A DNA stretch of 64,000 nt from Microbacterium sp. 3J1 (GTDB taxonomy: Bacteria; Actinomycetota; Actinomycetes; Actinomycetales; Microbacteriaceae): positions 62,001 through 126,000 of the forward strand of contig NZ_CDWI01000007.1 of the NCBI RefSeq assembly GCF_001049495.1. Direction: 5' to 3'. Made by a program: the position numbers and the translations under genes. The notes beneath the pieces are model-generated. The model had not been told where the DNA came from. It did not search any database and saw only the letters and a list, made by a program, of their open reading frames with translations. Within the stretch, counting starts at the first letter, position 1; the number at the start of each line of letters is the position of its first letter. Shown here piece after piece: positions 51,703 to 61,211 of this stretch.

Positions 51703-51718
51703 CGAGTGCCGACACTCG
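51703..51718. repeat. Inverted repeat between the divergent riboswitch and carboxypeptidase promoters
   Basis: CGAGTG-CCGA-CACTCG, 6-bp perfect arms, directly upstream of the -10 of the riboswitch transcript. May be an operator; no regulator is identifiable. Confidence 0.4.
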
Positions 51719-51774
51719 TTCGCGCTCCTGTTGCAGCGCCGTGGTTCTCGGCGCTGATTGGGTACCGTGAGGAG

Positions 51775-53262
51775 GTGACCGCTCCTGATCCCGTCGAGGC
51801 CGCCGAAGACGCGCACGCGTCCGACGCCTCGGATTCGACCGCCGCTGTCCGCAGCCTCGGCCTGGATGCGGCCTCCGACACGGAACCGGATGCCCGATGG
51901 GCGGATCCCGGCAGAGGTGCGACCGCGCTGACGTGGGTGAACGCCCTCGCCGTCGGCCAGCGGCCTGCGACCGCCGCACTCGACGACGAGGACCGGACTC
52001 CCCCGGGGCCGTCCGTGCTGCAGGGCGCGAAGCTGCGGTCTCGCGCGGCGAGCCCCGGTGTGCTGGTTCCGGTCGGCCTTCTGGTCGGGCTCGCCGGCGC
52101 CTACTCCGGCGCCACGCTGCTGTGGCCCTTGCATGAGGTCGCGCCGACGGTGCAGGCCGTCGAGTTCGCGGCGCCCGTCGCCCCGACCGCGGAGATCCTG
52201 TGGCCCGCGCAGGGAAGCGCCGCCGTGGGCGTCGAGGGCCTCGGCACCGCATCCTCGTCGCTCGATCAGGCGGCGATCGCCAGTGTCACGAAGGTCGTCT
52301 CCAGTCTGATGGTGCTGGACAGGATGCCTCTCGCCGTCGGCGAGCAGGGGCCGTCCTTCGCATTCAGTCGGGCCGACAACCTGGCGTACTGGCAGTATCG
52401 ACGCTCGGATCAGTCGGCTCTCGACGTCCCGGTCGGCGGCTCCCTCACCGAGTACCAGCTGCTGCAGGGCACCCTGCTGGGATCGGCGAACAACTACATC
52501 GACCGTCTTGCCCGCGAGATCTGGGGCTCGGAGGCGGCCTTCACCGAGGCGGCGGCCGCGTGGCTGGATTCCCGGGGCCTCGAGGGCATCACGATCGTGA
52601 CCCCCTCGGGCTTCGATGCGCGCAACACGGCGACTCCCGAGGCTCTGGTCGCCCTCGCCGAGCGCGCGATGGAGAACCCCGTGTTCGCGGGCATCGTGAG
52701 CACACCGGCCGTCGATCTGCCGGGCGCGGGGACGGTCGTGAACACGAACAAGATGCTGGCGGATGCCGGGGTCGTCGGGGTGAAGACCGGCACCCTCGGG
52801 GACAGCTGGAACCTGCTGACCGCCAAGGACGTCACCGTCGACGACACCACGGTGCACCTGTACGCGGCGGTGCTCGGCCAGGGGGACGACGAGCAGCGAC
52901 TCGCCGAGACCCGTGCGCTGTTCGCGCAGGTGGAGACCGCACTGACCACTCAGGAGCCGGCGATCCCCGAGGGCACGGTCATGGGGTCGGTCGACACGAT
53001 CTGGGGTGTGAGCATCGACGTGGTGACGGATGCCGACACCGAGGTCGTGCTGTGGAACGGCACCGACGCCGAGGTCACGCCCGTGTTCGAGCTCGGCGAG
53101 CGTCGCGAGGCGGGCGACGAGGTCGGCACGGTCACGAGCGTCGGCCCGCTGAACACCGCGATCACTCCTCTGGCTCTGGCCGACGATGTCGACGGCCCGA
53201 GCCCCTGGTGGCGGCTGACGCATCCGCTCGAGCTGTTCGGCCTGACCGAAGAGCAGCGCTGA
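51775..53262 (+). CDS. D-alanyl-D-alanine carboxypeptidase, S11 family
   Basis: 495 residues from GTG 51775, 6 nt after TACCGT; the adjacent GAGGAG has no spacing, so a leaderless mRNA is likelier. Cytosolic acidic N-tail (about 90 residues), one membrane anchor (GVLVPVGLLVGLAGAYSGAT), then the penicillin-binding fold with SxxK in ASVTKVVSSL, SxN as GSANNYIDRL (instead of SGN) and KTG in VGVKTGTLGDS. Trims peptidoglycan stem peptides outside the cell. C-terminal beta domain ends PWWRLTHPLELFGL. Confidence 0.9.
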   Translation: MTAPDPVEAAEDAHASDASDSTAAVRSLGLDAASDTEPDARWADPGRGATALTWVNALAVGQRPATAALDDEDRTPPGPSVLQGAKLRSRAASPGVLVPVGLLVGLAGAYSGATLLWPLHEVAPTVQAVEFAAPVAPTAEILWPAQGSAAVGVEGLGTASSSLDQAAIASVTKVVSSLMVLDRMPLAVGEQGPSFAFSRADNLAYWQYRRSDQSALDVPVGGSLTEYQLLQGTLLGSANNYIDRLAREIWGSEAAFTEAAAAWLDSRGLEGITIVTPSGFDARNTATPEALVALAERAMENPVFAGIVSTPAVDLPGAGTVVNTNKMLADAGVVGVKTGTLGDSWNLLTAKDVTVDDTTVHLYAAVLGQGDDEQRLAETRALFAQVETALTTQEPAIPEGTVMGSVDTIWGVSIDVVTDADTEVVLWNGTDAEVTPVFELGERREAGDEVGTVTSVGPLNTAITPLALADDVDGPSPWWRLTHPLELFGLTEEQR

Positions 53263-53358
53263 GCTGCCGCCGAGCATCCGCCTGAAGCGACCGATGCCCC
53301 ACCCCGGAGGTGATTCGGGGTGGGGCATCGTCTCGTCTCGCGAGTCGTCGCGCTCTGG

Positions 53359-55593
53359 TCAGGGGCGGTCGCCGGGAGCGGGCCTCTCGACCACGGCTTC
53401 GGCCGCGGCGGCCTCGGCCGTGGGCACCTGCGGTCCCACGGACACGCCGACCCGCGCGGTCGCCGCCTCTTCCGCCTCGCCGCTGACGACCACGGGGGTC
53501 GAGTCGGTGAGTGCGTTCTCGGCATCGATGTCGGTCGCGGCCTGTTCGAACTGCGACTGGTAGAGGCGCCAGTACGCACCCTGGGCGGCGATGAGCTCGT
53601 CGTGCGTGCCCTTCTCGACGATGTCTCCGTGCTCCATGACGAGGATGAGGTCCGCGTCGCGGATCGTCGACAGACGATGCGCGATCACGAACGACGTGCG
53701 CCCCTGCCGCAGCGCCGCCATCGCGTGCTGCAGCAGCAGCTCGGTGCGGGTGTCCACCGCCGACGTCGCCTCGTCGAGGATCAGGATCGACGGCTGCGCC
53801 ACGAATGCCCTCGCGATCGTGATGAGCTGGCGCTCACCCGCCGAGACGTTCGACGCGTCCTCGTCGAGGAGGGTGTCGTATCCCTCGGGAAGCGCGTGGA
53901 CGAACCGGTCGACGTACGTCGCCTTGGCGGCCTCGAGCACCTCTTCGTCGGTCGCCGTGGAACGCCCGTAGCGGATGTTCTCGCGGATCGTGCCGGCGAA
54001 GAGCCACGGGTCCTGCAGCACCATGCCGGTGCGCGAGCGCAGGTCGTCGCGGGTGATCTCGGAGATGTCCTGGCCGTCGAGCATGATGCGCCCGCCGCTG
54101 AGCTCGTAGAAGCGCATGATCAGGTTGACCAGCGTCGTCTTGCCGGCGCCGGTCGGACCGACGATCGCGACCGTCTGCCCGGGCTCGACCCGGAACGACA
54201 GGTCGGTGATCAGCGGGCGCTCCGGGCTGTAGGAGAACTGGACGTTCTCGAACTCGATGACACCCTTGCCGTCTGCGAGCGCGGGGGCGTCGATCGTGTC
54301 CGCCTCCTGCTCGTCGGCATCGAGGAGATCGAACACCCGCTCCGCCGAGGCGGTTCCGGACTGCACGACCGCGGCCATGCCGCCCAGCTCCGACAGCGGC
54401 TGCGTGAACTGCTGCGAGTACTGGATGAACGCCTGCACGTCGCCGAGTCGCAGCTGTCCGCTCGCGACCATCAGGCCTCCGAGCACGGCGATGCCGACGT
54501 AGGTCAGGCTGCCGACGAAGGTCATCGCCGGCATGATGACGCCGGAGAGGAACTGCGCCTTGAAGCTCGCCTGGTAGAGCTCCTCGTTCTCGTCCTTGAA
54601 CTTGTCGAGGGCGTCCTTCTCGCGACCGAACACCTTGACGAGGGCGTGACCCGAGAAGGCCTCCTCGACGCGGGCGTTGAGCCGACCGACCTTGCGCCAC
54701 TGGGTGCCGAACGCCTTCTGCGAGCGGGGACCGATGACGCCGAAGATCACACCCATGAGCGGGAGCGCCACGAGAGCGACCAGTGCCAGCTGCCACGAGA
54801 TCGTGAACATCAGCACGAGCACTCCGACGACGGTGAGGACCGCCGTGAGTGCACCGGACAGCGATTGCTGCATCGTCTGGGTGATGTTGTCGATGTCGTT
54901 GGTGACACGCGAGATCAGCTCACCACGCTGCACCTTGTCGAAGTACGCCAGCGGCAGACGGTTGATCTTGGCCTCGACCTGCTCGCGCAGGCGCCACATC
55001 GTGCGCACCATGATGACGTTGATGACGTAGCCCTGCAGCCAGCTCAGGAAAGCCGCGACGACGTAGATCGCGAGCACCGCGGCGATGATCCACCGCAGCG
55101 CGTCGAAGTCGATGCCGTCGCCGACCTGGAAGTCGCCGAGGGCGCCCACCTGATTCGCGAAGTCGTCCTGCCCGGCGGACCGCAGCTGCTCGACGACCTG
55201 ATCCTGCGACGTCCCGTCGGGGAAACCGGGGAAGTCGCCCTGCGGCTGTCCCAGCTGGTTCGAGATGAACCCCTTGTAGATGAGGTTCGTCGCCTCGCCG
55301 AGCACCTTGGGGGCGGCGACCGTCAGGACGACGCCGATCGCGCCCATGATGGACACGAAGATGAACCACGCGGCCGAGGGCTTGAGCAGACCGATCATCC
55401 GCGCGAAGCTCTTGCCGAAGTTGTCGGCCTTGCCCGGCGCGACACTGTCCCAGCCGCCGGCGTTCTGGCGTGCCTGCTCGGCGAGCTCGGCCTCGTACTT
55501 CTCCTCTTCGGTGAGCTCCGGCTCGACCACGGGCGCGGCCGTGGCCGCGGTACCTCGCTGACGCCGACTCTTCGGCGTGTTCTGCTCGCTCAT
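53359..55593 (-). CDS. ABC exporter subunit B (permease-ATPase, consensus site)
   Basis: 744 residues: membrane domain with six helices about 80-390, including a large outside loop (NQLGQPQGDFPGFPDGTSQD...), and NBD about 420-680. Walker A GPTGAGKTT, Walker B ILILDEATSAVDT with the catalytic Glu, H-loop SFVIAHRLST; signature VSAGERQLI deviates from LSGGQ. N-tail is charged, C-tail Ala/Glu-rich. ATG overlaps the partner stop (ATGA). Partner of the next gene in a heterodimeric lipid/drug exporter. Confidence 0.93.
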   Translation of the reverse strand: MSEQNTPKSRRQRGTAATAAPVVEPELTEEEKYEAELAEQARQNAGGWDSVAPGKADNFGKSFARMIGLLKPSAAWFIFVSIMGAIGVVLTVAAPKVLGEATNLIYKGFISNQLGQPQGDFPGFPDGTSQDQVVEQLRSAGQDDFANQVGALGDFQVGDGIDFDALRWIIAAVLAIYVVAAFLSWLQGYVINVIMVRTMWRLREQVEAKINRLPLAYFDKVQRGELISRVTNDIDNITQTMQQSLSGALTAVLTVVGVLVLMFTISWQLALVALVALPLMGVIFGVIGPRSQKAFGTQWRKVGRLNARVEEAFSGHALVKVFGREKDALDKFKDENEELYQASFKAQFLSGVIMPAMTFVGSLTYVGIAVLGGLMVASGQLRLGDVQAFIQYSQQFTQPLSELGGMAAVVQSGTASAERVFDLLDADEQEADTIDAPALADGKGVIEFENVQFSYSPERPLITDLSFRVEPGQTVAIVGPTGAGKTTLVNLIMRFYELSGGRIMLDGQDISEITRDDLRSRTGMVLQDPWLFAGTIRENIRYGRSTATDEEVLEAAKATYVDRFVHALPEGYDTLLDEDASNVSAGERQLITIARAFVAQPSILILDEATSAVDTRTELLLQHAMAALRQGRTSFVIAHRLSTIRDADLILVMEHGDIVEKGTHDELIAAQGAYWRLYQSQFEQAATDIDAENALTDSTPVVVSGEAEEAATARVGVSVGPQVPTAEAAAAEAVVERPAPGDRP

Positions 55594-57317
55594 GCGTCCA
55601 CCCCCAGCTGCGACTCGACGATCTCTCGGTAGGTGTCACTCGTCTCGAGGAGCTCCTCGTGCGTGCCGACGCCCACCATGGTCCCGCCCTCGAGCACGAC
55701 GATGCGGTCTGCGTCGGTGATGGTGGAGACGCGCTGCGCCACCACGATCTTCGTGACATGCGGCAGCTCGCGCCACAGCGCCTGACGCAGTCGCGCATCG
55801 GTCGTGAGGTCGAGCGCCGAGAAGGAGTCGTCGAAGACGAGCACCTGCGGCTGGCGCACGATCGCGCGTGCGATCGCGAGGCGCTGACGCTGACCGCCCG
55901 ACACGTTGGTGCCGCCCTGCGCGATCCGCGACTCGAGCCCGTCGGGCATCTCCTCGACGAAGTCGCGGCCCTGGGCGATCTCGAGCGCGTGCCAGAGCTC
56001 CTCGTCCGTCGCGTCCTCGCGGCCGAAGCGCAGGTTCGACGCCACCGTGCCGGTGAACAGGAACGGGCGCTGGGGCACGAGGCCGATCGACTTCCAGAGC
56101 GCCTCGACGTCCGCCTCGCGCACGTCGGTGCCGCCCACGAACACGGCTCCGCCCGAGACGTCGAACAGGCGCGGGATCAGGGAGACGAGAGTCGTCTTGC
56201 CCGCACCGGTCGATCCGACGATGGCGACGGTCTCGCCCGGCTGAGCTGCGAAGCTGATGCCGGACAGCACCGGCGAGTCGGCACCGGGGTAGGTGAACTC
56301 GACGTCGTCGAACGCCACGGCGCCCGGCGCTGCGAAGTCGGTGACCCCGTTCGCGGGGCGCTCCATGCTCGACGGCGTGTCGAGGACTTCGCCGATGCGC
56401 TCGGCCGAGACGGCAGCGCGCGGGATCATCATCGCCATGAAGCTGGCCATGATGACGCCGCCCATGATCTGACCGATGTACTGCATGAAGGCGAAGAGCG
56501 TGCCGACCTGGACGGTGCCGTTGTTCACCTCGATGCCGCCGAACCAGATGACGGCGACGACGGTGACGTTGAGGATGAGCATGAACAGCGGGAACAGCAG
56601 CACGAACAGCGAGCCGACCTTGCGGCCGACGATCATGATGTCGGTGTTCGCCCCGCGGAAGCGCTCCTCCTCGATGCGTTCGCGCACGAAGGCGCGGACG
56701 ACGCGGACACCGGTGAGCTGCTCGCGCATGACGCGGTTCACGGTGTCGAGCTTGCCCTGGTAGCTGCGGAACAGCGGCACCATGCGTCCGATGACCAGCG
56801 CGGCCAGGAGCAGCAGCACGGGCACCGAGACGGCGATCAGCCAGCTGAGCCCGGCGTTCGTCTGGACGGCGAAGATGATGCCGCCGATGGCGAGCAGCGG
56901 TGCGGTGACGAGCATGGTCGCGCCCATCATCGCGAGCATCTGCACCTGCTGCACGTCGTTGGTGTTGCGTGTGATGAGCGAGCCGGCCCCGAACTGCGAG
57001 ACCTCGCGCTCGGAGAAGCCGCTCACCTTGCCGAAGACGTCGGCGCGGATGTCGCGCCCCGCGCCCATGGCGGCACGCGCGGCGAAGTAGGTCGCGATGA
57101 CCGAGGCGACGATCTGCCCCAGCGACACCGCGAGCATGAACAGCCCGGTGCGCCAGATGTAGTCGGTGTCGCCCTGGGCGACGCCCTCATCGATGATGTC
57201 GGCGTTCAGGCGCGGCAGGTAGAGGGTGGCTGCGGCACTGGCGAACTGGAAGACCAGGACTCCGACGAGCAACCACTTATAACGGGAGAGATAACGGAGG
57301 AGGATTTTTCCCAGCAC
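55590..57317 (-). CDS. ABC exporter subunit A (permease-ATPase, degenerate site)
   Basis: 575 residues from GTG 57317 (TAGAAA lies 8 nt upstream; an ATG further out at 57389 is less likely). Membrane domain opens YLSRYKWLLVGVLVFQFASA; NBD has Walker A GSTGAGKTT and signature VSGGQRQRL, but Walker B ends in FDDSFSALDL (Asp for the catalytic Glu) and the H-loop is VVAQRVSTI (Gln for His). Its partner has Glu, His and a poor signature, so one ATP site is degenerate, as in TM287/288-type exporters. Confidence 0.92.
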   Translation of the reverse strand: MLGKILLRYLSRYKWLLVGVLVFQFASAAATLYLPRLNADIIDEGVAQGDTDYIWRTGLFMLAVSLGQIVASVIATYFAARAAMGAGRDIRADVFGKVSGFSEREVSQFGAGSLITRNTNDVQQVQMLAMMGATMLVTAPLLAIGGIIFAVQTNAGLSWLIAVSVPVLLLLAALVIGRMVPLFRSYQGKLDTVNRVMREQLTGVRVVRAFVRERIEEERFRGANTDIMIVGRKVGSLFVLLFPLFMLILNVTVVAVIWFGGIEVNNGTVQVGTLFAFMQYIGQIMGGVIMASFMAMMIPRAAVSAERIGEVLDTPSSMERPANGVTDFAAPGAVAFDDVEFTYPGADSPVLSGISFAAQPGETVAIVGSTGAGKTTLVSLIPRLFDVSGGAVFVGGTDVREADVEALWKSIGLVPQRPFLFTGTVASNLRFGREDATDEELWHALEIAQGRDFVEEMPDGLESRIAQGGTNVSGGQRQRLAIARAIVRQPQVLVFDDSFSALDLTTDARLRQALWRELPHVTKIVVAQRVSTITDADRIVVLEGGTMVGVGTHEELLETSDTYREIVESQLGVDA

Positions 57318-57518
57318 AGGCGCACTTTCTAGGAATGGTGAAGCGGCGGATCTCCCGGCAGGCGAATGCGGGCCGACGATCACGCACAAGCTAGAGTGCC
57401 ACGATCCACCGACATTCGTATCCCCCTGTGGGCGGACCTTCGCTCACAGCGAACCGATCGGCTCCCGACCAGCGCTTTTCTGCACTCCGGCGAACAACCG
57501 AGCGGAGGGCGATGCGCC
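57318..57518. other. Intergenic region between the ABC exporter and ECH genes
   Basis: 201 bp holding the minus-strand promoter of the exporter operon (TAGAAA near the GTG). The rest shows no gene, hairpin or recognised motif. Confidence 0.4.
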
Positions 57519-58604
57519 TCAGAACAGGGGCTGCTCAGGGACGTAGGACCGCGCCGGCTCCCCGGCATCGGGCGCGAGGTCGGCGATGGACGCCGGCTCC
57601 CACTTCGGATTCCGGTCCTTGTCCACGAGCTGCGCCCTGATGCCCTCGACGAGATCCGGATGCTGCGTGACGAACCACATCACGCGGCGGTACTCGCCCT
57701 CCAGCGCCGCGCGGAGATCGGGCATCGCCCGAGCCTCGCGGACGGCGTCGAGGGTCACGGCGAGCGCCGTCGGCGCGAGGCTCTCGAGCAGATCGGCCGT
57801 CGCCACGGCATCCGACACCTCCGCGGCCCGCAGCCTCGAGACGATCTCGGCGACCGTGTCGGCCGAGAATGCGTCGTCGATCCACTCGCGGGAGGCCGGG
57901 AGCGTCGACGGCTCCGGCGTCTCGTCGAAGAGCAGCACGATCTCTGCGGGACCGGTCGGATCGGCCCGGTAGGCGAGCGCCTCGCGCAGCGCCTCGAGCC
58001 GATCGGACGGGACGAAGTGGTCGGCGAAACCGAGCAGCACGGCATCCGCCCCGTCCATCGTGCCGCCGGTGAGCCCGAAGTACTCGCCGAGACGACCGGG
58101 GGCGCGGCCGAGCAGCCAGGTGCCGCCGACGTCGGGCGTGAAGCCGATGCGGGTCTCGGGCATGGCGAGCTTCGAGCGCTCGGTCACGACACGGATGGCC
58201 GCGTGTCCGGCGAGGCCGATCCCACCGCCCATCGTGATGCCGTCGGCGACCGCCACGACGGGCTTGGGGTACTCCGAGATCACTGCGTTGAGGGCGTACT
58301 CGGCGCGGAAGAACTCTGCGGTCTCGTCGGCGCGGCCCGCGACGATCTGCGCGTGCAGCGCTCGGACGTCCCCTCCCGCGCACATCCCGCGGTCGCCCGC
58401 ACCGTCGATGAGCACGATCTGCACGTCGCTGTCGTGCCGCCAGGACTCGAACACCTCGGTGAGCCGTCTGATCATGTCGATGTCGAGGGCGTTGATCGCC
58501 TCCGGGCGATTCAGCGTCACCCTGCCCAGAGCCCCTTCGGTGCGGGCGAGGACACGGGCGGCGGAGGCGGAATCGGTCACGGGTGCCAGGCTACCCCCCG
58601 TCAT
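57519..58604 (-). CDS. 3-hydroxyisobutyryl-CoA hydrolase / enoyl-CoA hydratase family
   Basis: 361 residues, the length of HIBCH rather than the 260-residue crotonases; a GTG at 58580 is an alternative start. GALGRVTLNRPEAINALDID, GAGDRGMCAGGDVRALHAQI (oxyanion), AVADGITMGGGIGLAGHAAI, MPETRIGFTPDVGGTWLLGR (catalytic Glu), and the C-terminal helices DLVEGIRAQLVDKDRNPKWE that are HIBCH-specific. Frees 3-hydroxyisobutyrate in valine breakdown, which feeds propionyl-CoA and so the prp operon. Confidence 0.92.
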   Translation of the reverse strand: MTGGSLAPVTDSASAARVLARTEGALGRVTLNRPEAINALDIDMIRRLTEVFESWRHDSDVQIVLIDGAGDRGMCAGGDVRALHAQIVAGRADETAEFFRAEYALNAVISEYPKPVVAVADGITMGGGIGLAGHAAIRVVTERSKLAMPETRIGFTPDVGGTWLLGRAPGRLGEYFGLTGGTMDGADAVLLGFADHFVPSDRLEALREALAYRADPTGPAEIVLLFDETPEPSTLPASREWIDDAFSADTVAEIVSRLRAAEVSDAVATADLLESLAPTALAVTLDAVREARAMPDLRAALEGEYRRVMWFVTQHPDLVEGIRAQLVDKDRNPKWEPASIADLAPDAGEPARSYVPEQPLF

Positions 58605-58702
58605 CCGGGTCTTGCCTCGGGGTGGTTTGTGCGATAAATACGCGATTACAGGGCTTTTCCGGCAGGATAGGAAGAACTGCCCACTGCAATGAGAGGTCGC
58701 AG

Positions 58703-60547
58703 ATGCCCGACGGACAGGTGCTCGAGTTCACGCACGTCACGAAGCGTTTCAATGACGTGACGGCGGTTTCCGACCTCACCGCACGGATCGAGCCCGGGGC
58801 CGTGACCGCCTTCCTGGGCCCCAACGGCGCCGGGAAGACGACGACCCTGCGGATCCTCCTGGGCCAGGTGCGCGCGACGAGCGGCACCGCGACCGTCGGC
58901 GGAGTCGCGTACTCGGAGCTCCGGCATCCGCTGCGCACCATCGGCTCCGTGCTGGAGGAGACGGTCTACCGTCCGCGCCGTTCGGCGGCCCGCCAGCTCA
59001 CGATCGCCGCGAAGGCCAACGGCATCCCGCTGTCCCGAGTCGACGAGGTTCTCGCCCTGGTCGGGCTCGAGAACGAGCGGGAGGGGCGGATCGGCAGCTT
59101 CTCGCTCGGCATGCGTCAGCGTCTCAGCGTCGCCCACGCCCTGCTCGGAGACCCGGGAGCACTCGTGTTCGACGAGCCGGCGAACGGCCTCGACCCCGAG
59201 GGCATCCGCTGGATGCGCCTTCTGATGCGCCGTCTCGCCGACGAGGGGCGTACCGTGCTGGTCTCCTCGCACGTGCTCAGTGAAGTGGAGCAGGTCGCCG
59301 ACAACGTCCTCGTGCTGTCGAAGGGGCAGCTGATGCTGTCGAGCGGCATCGAGAAGCTCGCCGACCCCGCGGCGGGATCGGTCGTCGTCGACGCGGCAGA
59401 CCGCGTGGCCCTCACGGCCGCGCTCTCCGCGGCGGGTTTCGAGATCGAAGTGCTGCGCTCGGGTCTCACGGTCCGCGGCGGAGATGCGGGCAGGGTCGGC
59501 GCGATCGCGGCATCCGCCGGCATCGCCCTGAGCACGCTCGTGCAGCGCGGCCCCACTCTCGAGGACGTCTTCATCGCGCTGGTGCGCGGCGGCACGCTCA
59601 CGGCGCCGGCGATCACGTCGTCATCGGCACCCGCTGCGACCGCCGATGACGCGGAATCCTCCGCGACGGATGCCGACGAGACCGCACCGGCGATCGACGC
59701 AGCCGTGCCCGGTGCGACGCTCGCCGCGGCAGGTATCGCGGGCGCGGCGGCCGGAGCGGTCGAGAGCGCGGATGCGGTCGAGAACGCCGATGCGGACGCG
59801 GATGCGGTTTCGGATTCGGATGCAGGCGCGGATGCCGATGCCGATTCGGATTCTGATGCCGATTCCGATTCCGATTCTGAGAGCCCGGACGCACCCGAGC
59901 CGGCTGACGACCAGGACGCGGAGTCGGACAGTCCTGCCGACCGCGACCAGGACGCGTCGTCGTCGGCCGCCCCGTCGTTCGACGACATCCTGTTCGGCAC
60001 CGGCGCTGCGGCCGAGTCCGACGACGAGTCCCAGGGCGACGCCGGCTCCGGTTCGGGGGACGAGGGTCCGGACTTCGACATCTTCTCGGGTCTGCAGGAG
60101 TCCGAGCAGGCGTCCGGCACCCGCAGCTCCGAGGGCGAGGAGCGCGAGGGCGAGGAGCGCGAGGCAGACGACGCAGACCCGCGTTCCGCCGCCGTCAGCT
60201 CGATGCTCGCCGCTGCGGCCCGCGCCTACTACGACGACGAACCGAAGCAGTATCCGTTCGCCGAGACGCCGGCGGAGTCCGACTCGGACGACGGCGCACA
60301 CTTCTCCGTCGCGAGCACCGGAGTCATCGACCAGATCGATGCAACCGAAGCTCCGGAGTCGGAGTCGGAGTCGGAGTCGCAGCCGGAGTCGCAGCCGGAG
60401 TCGGGCGGGGAGCGCGACGGTGAGCACCACCACGACGGCGAGCACCAGCACGACGGCGAGCACCACCACGAGGGCGAGCACCACCCCGAGGGCGAGCACC
60501 AGCACGACGGCGAGCACCAGCACGACGGCGAGCACCACCAGCACTGA
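58703..60547 (+). CDS. ABC transporter ATPase with 300-residue acidic, His-rich tail
   Basis: 614 residues. NBD 1-230: Walker A GPNGAGKTT (about 39-47), signature SLGMRQRLS, Walker B ALVFDEPANGLDP, H-loop VLVSSHVLSE; CcmA/DrrA-like C-terminal part to about 305. Then a low-complexity tail: Ala/Thr-rich 305-360, Asp/Ser repeats (VSDSDAGADADADSDSDADS), short linkers SFDDILFGTG and DFDIFSGLQESE, YYDDEPKQYPF, Glu/Ser/Pro repeats, and seven 6-7-residue units of the form DGEHHH/DGEHQH to the stop. No permease gene is adjacent. Tail suggests metal binding; its role is unknown. Confidence 0.9.
   Translation: MPDGQVLEFTHVTKRFNDVTAVSDLTARIEPGAVTAFLGPNGAGKTTTLRILLGQVRATSGTATVGGVAYSELRHPLRTIGSVLEETVYRPRRSAARQLTIAAKANGIPLSRVDEVLALVGLENEREGRIGSFSLGMRQRLSVAHALLGDPGALVFDEPANGLDPEGIRWMRLLMRRLADEGRTVLVSSHVLSEVEQVADNVLVLSKGQLMLSSGIEKLADPAAGSVVVDAADRVALTAALSAAGFEIEVLRSGLTVRGGDAGRVGAIAASAGIALSTLVQRGPTLEDVFIALVRGGTLTAPAITSSSAPAATADDAESSATDADETAPAIDAAVPGATLAAAGIAGAAAGAVESADAVENADADADAVSDSDAGADADADSDSDADSDSDSESPDAPEPADDQDAESDSPADRDQDASSSAAPSFDDILFGTGAAAESDDESQGDAGSGSGDEGPDFDIFSGLQESEQASGTRSSEGEEREGEEREADDADPRSAAVSSMLAAAARAYYDDEPKQYPFAETPAESDSDDGAHFSVASTGVIDQIDATEAPESESESESQPESQPESGGERDGEHHHDGEHQHDGEHHHEGEHHPEGEHQHDGEHQHDGEHHQH
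60416..60544 (+). repeat. Seven in-frame 18-bp repeats encoding (D/E)GEH(H/Q)(H/P)
   Basis: GACGGCGAGCACCAGCAC-type units follow each other from 60416 to the stop codon; the last has 21 bp. Unit order in protein: DGEHHH, DGEHQH, DGEHHH, EGEHHP, EGEHQH, DGEHQH, DGEHHQH. Near-identical codons indicate recent expansion. Confidence 0.95.
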
Positions 60548-60568
60548 TCCGCCCGTCTGACGAACGAA

Positions 60569-60599
60569 CGCCCTCCGCGCCGAAAGGCTGCGGAGGGCG
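60569..60599. terminator. Bidirectional hairpin terminator
   Basis: CGCCCTCCGC (60569-60578) and GCGGAGGGCG (60590-60599) form a perfect 10-bp stem with an 11-nt loop, flanked by ACGAAC and GTTCG that extend the pairing. Between the ABC ATPase and the convergent hypothetical gene. Confidence 0.85.
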
Positions 60600-60618
60600 A
60601 TGTCGTTCGCGGCTCGGG

Positions 60619-61068
60619 TCAGGCGGGGCGGGGTCGGATGACCGGACGCCGTCGCCCCTTCGAGACGGGTGTCGGCGCCGTCGCGACGATCTCCTCGACG
60701 TCCGCCGGTTCCTCGGACACGTCGAGGCGGAGAGCCTGAGTGAGGGCGAGGCCGTGCCGCGTCGTGAGGATCAGCCGACGATACTGCTCGTCGCCGTCGA
60801 GGTCGATCACGACGCTCGGTCGACGGCGGCGGATCAGCACGAAGTCGACGCTGCCCGCAGCCTTCCATGTTCCCGCCGCGAGGATTCCGGGGATGTGAGT
60901 GCCGGGGTTGGGAACGCCGCGGAGCCAGGTCCACGCGTCCTCGATGAGCTGCACCTTCGTGATGGTCTCGCGCGAGAGACGCACATTCTGTCGGTGGAAG
61001 CTCGCGGCACGCTCGATCGGCGAGAGCACGACCTCCAGTTGCGTCTGGTCCAGCAGCAGCGTCACCAT
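60619..61068 (-). CDS. Small actinobacterial hypothetical protein (PH-like?)
   Basis: 149 residues. LLLDQTQLEVVLSPIERAAS at the N-terminus, then HRQNVRLSRETITKVQLIED, GVPNPGTHIPGILAAGTWKA, SVDFVLIRRRRPSVVIDLDG and YRRLILTTRHG, a run of strands that looks like a pleckstrin-type beta sandwich with a conserved G-T-W-K. No membrane helix. The basic tail (SKGRRRPVIRPRPA) is unconserved. Not a recognised family; the fold is inferred by eye only. Confidence 0.75.
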   Translation of the reverse strand: MVTLLLDQTQLEVVLSPIERAASFHRQNVRLSRETITKVQLIEDAWTWLRGVPNPGTHIPGILAAGTWKAAGSVDFVLIRRRRPSVVIDLDGDEQYRRLILTTRHGLALTQALRLDVSEEPADVEEIVATAPTPVSKGRRRPVIRPRPA

Positions 61069-61211
61069 GCGACAAGTCTGCCAGCGGCGCCCTGCCAGTT
61101 GTCTGCGTCTTGCTCACAGGACGGCAACGATCCGTTGTCGGGTCTCTCCATCGCTCGTCCTCCATATCGATGTTCTGCTCGAGTTTCGAACAAATCTACT
61201 AGAGTCGGAGC

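Noticed and set aside
59760..60546. Frameshift or assembly artefact in the ABC ATPase tail
   Set aside because: The frame stays open with biased but consistent codons and ends at a stop next to a clean terminator; the antisense and other frames are also low complexity, so they are shadows of the repeats.
61140..61205. LexA/SOS box before the HNH gene (TTCGAAC)
   Set aside because: Only a half-site is present; the second arm expected of an actinobacterial SOS box is missing.
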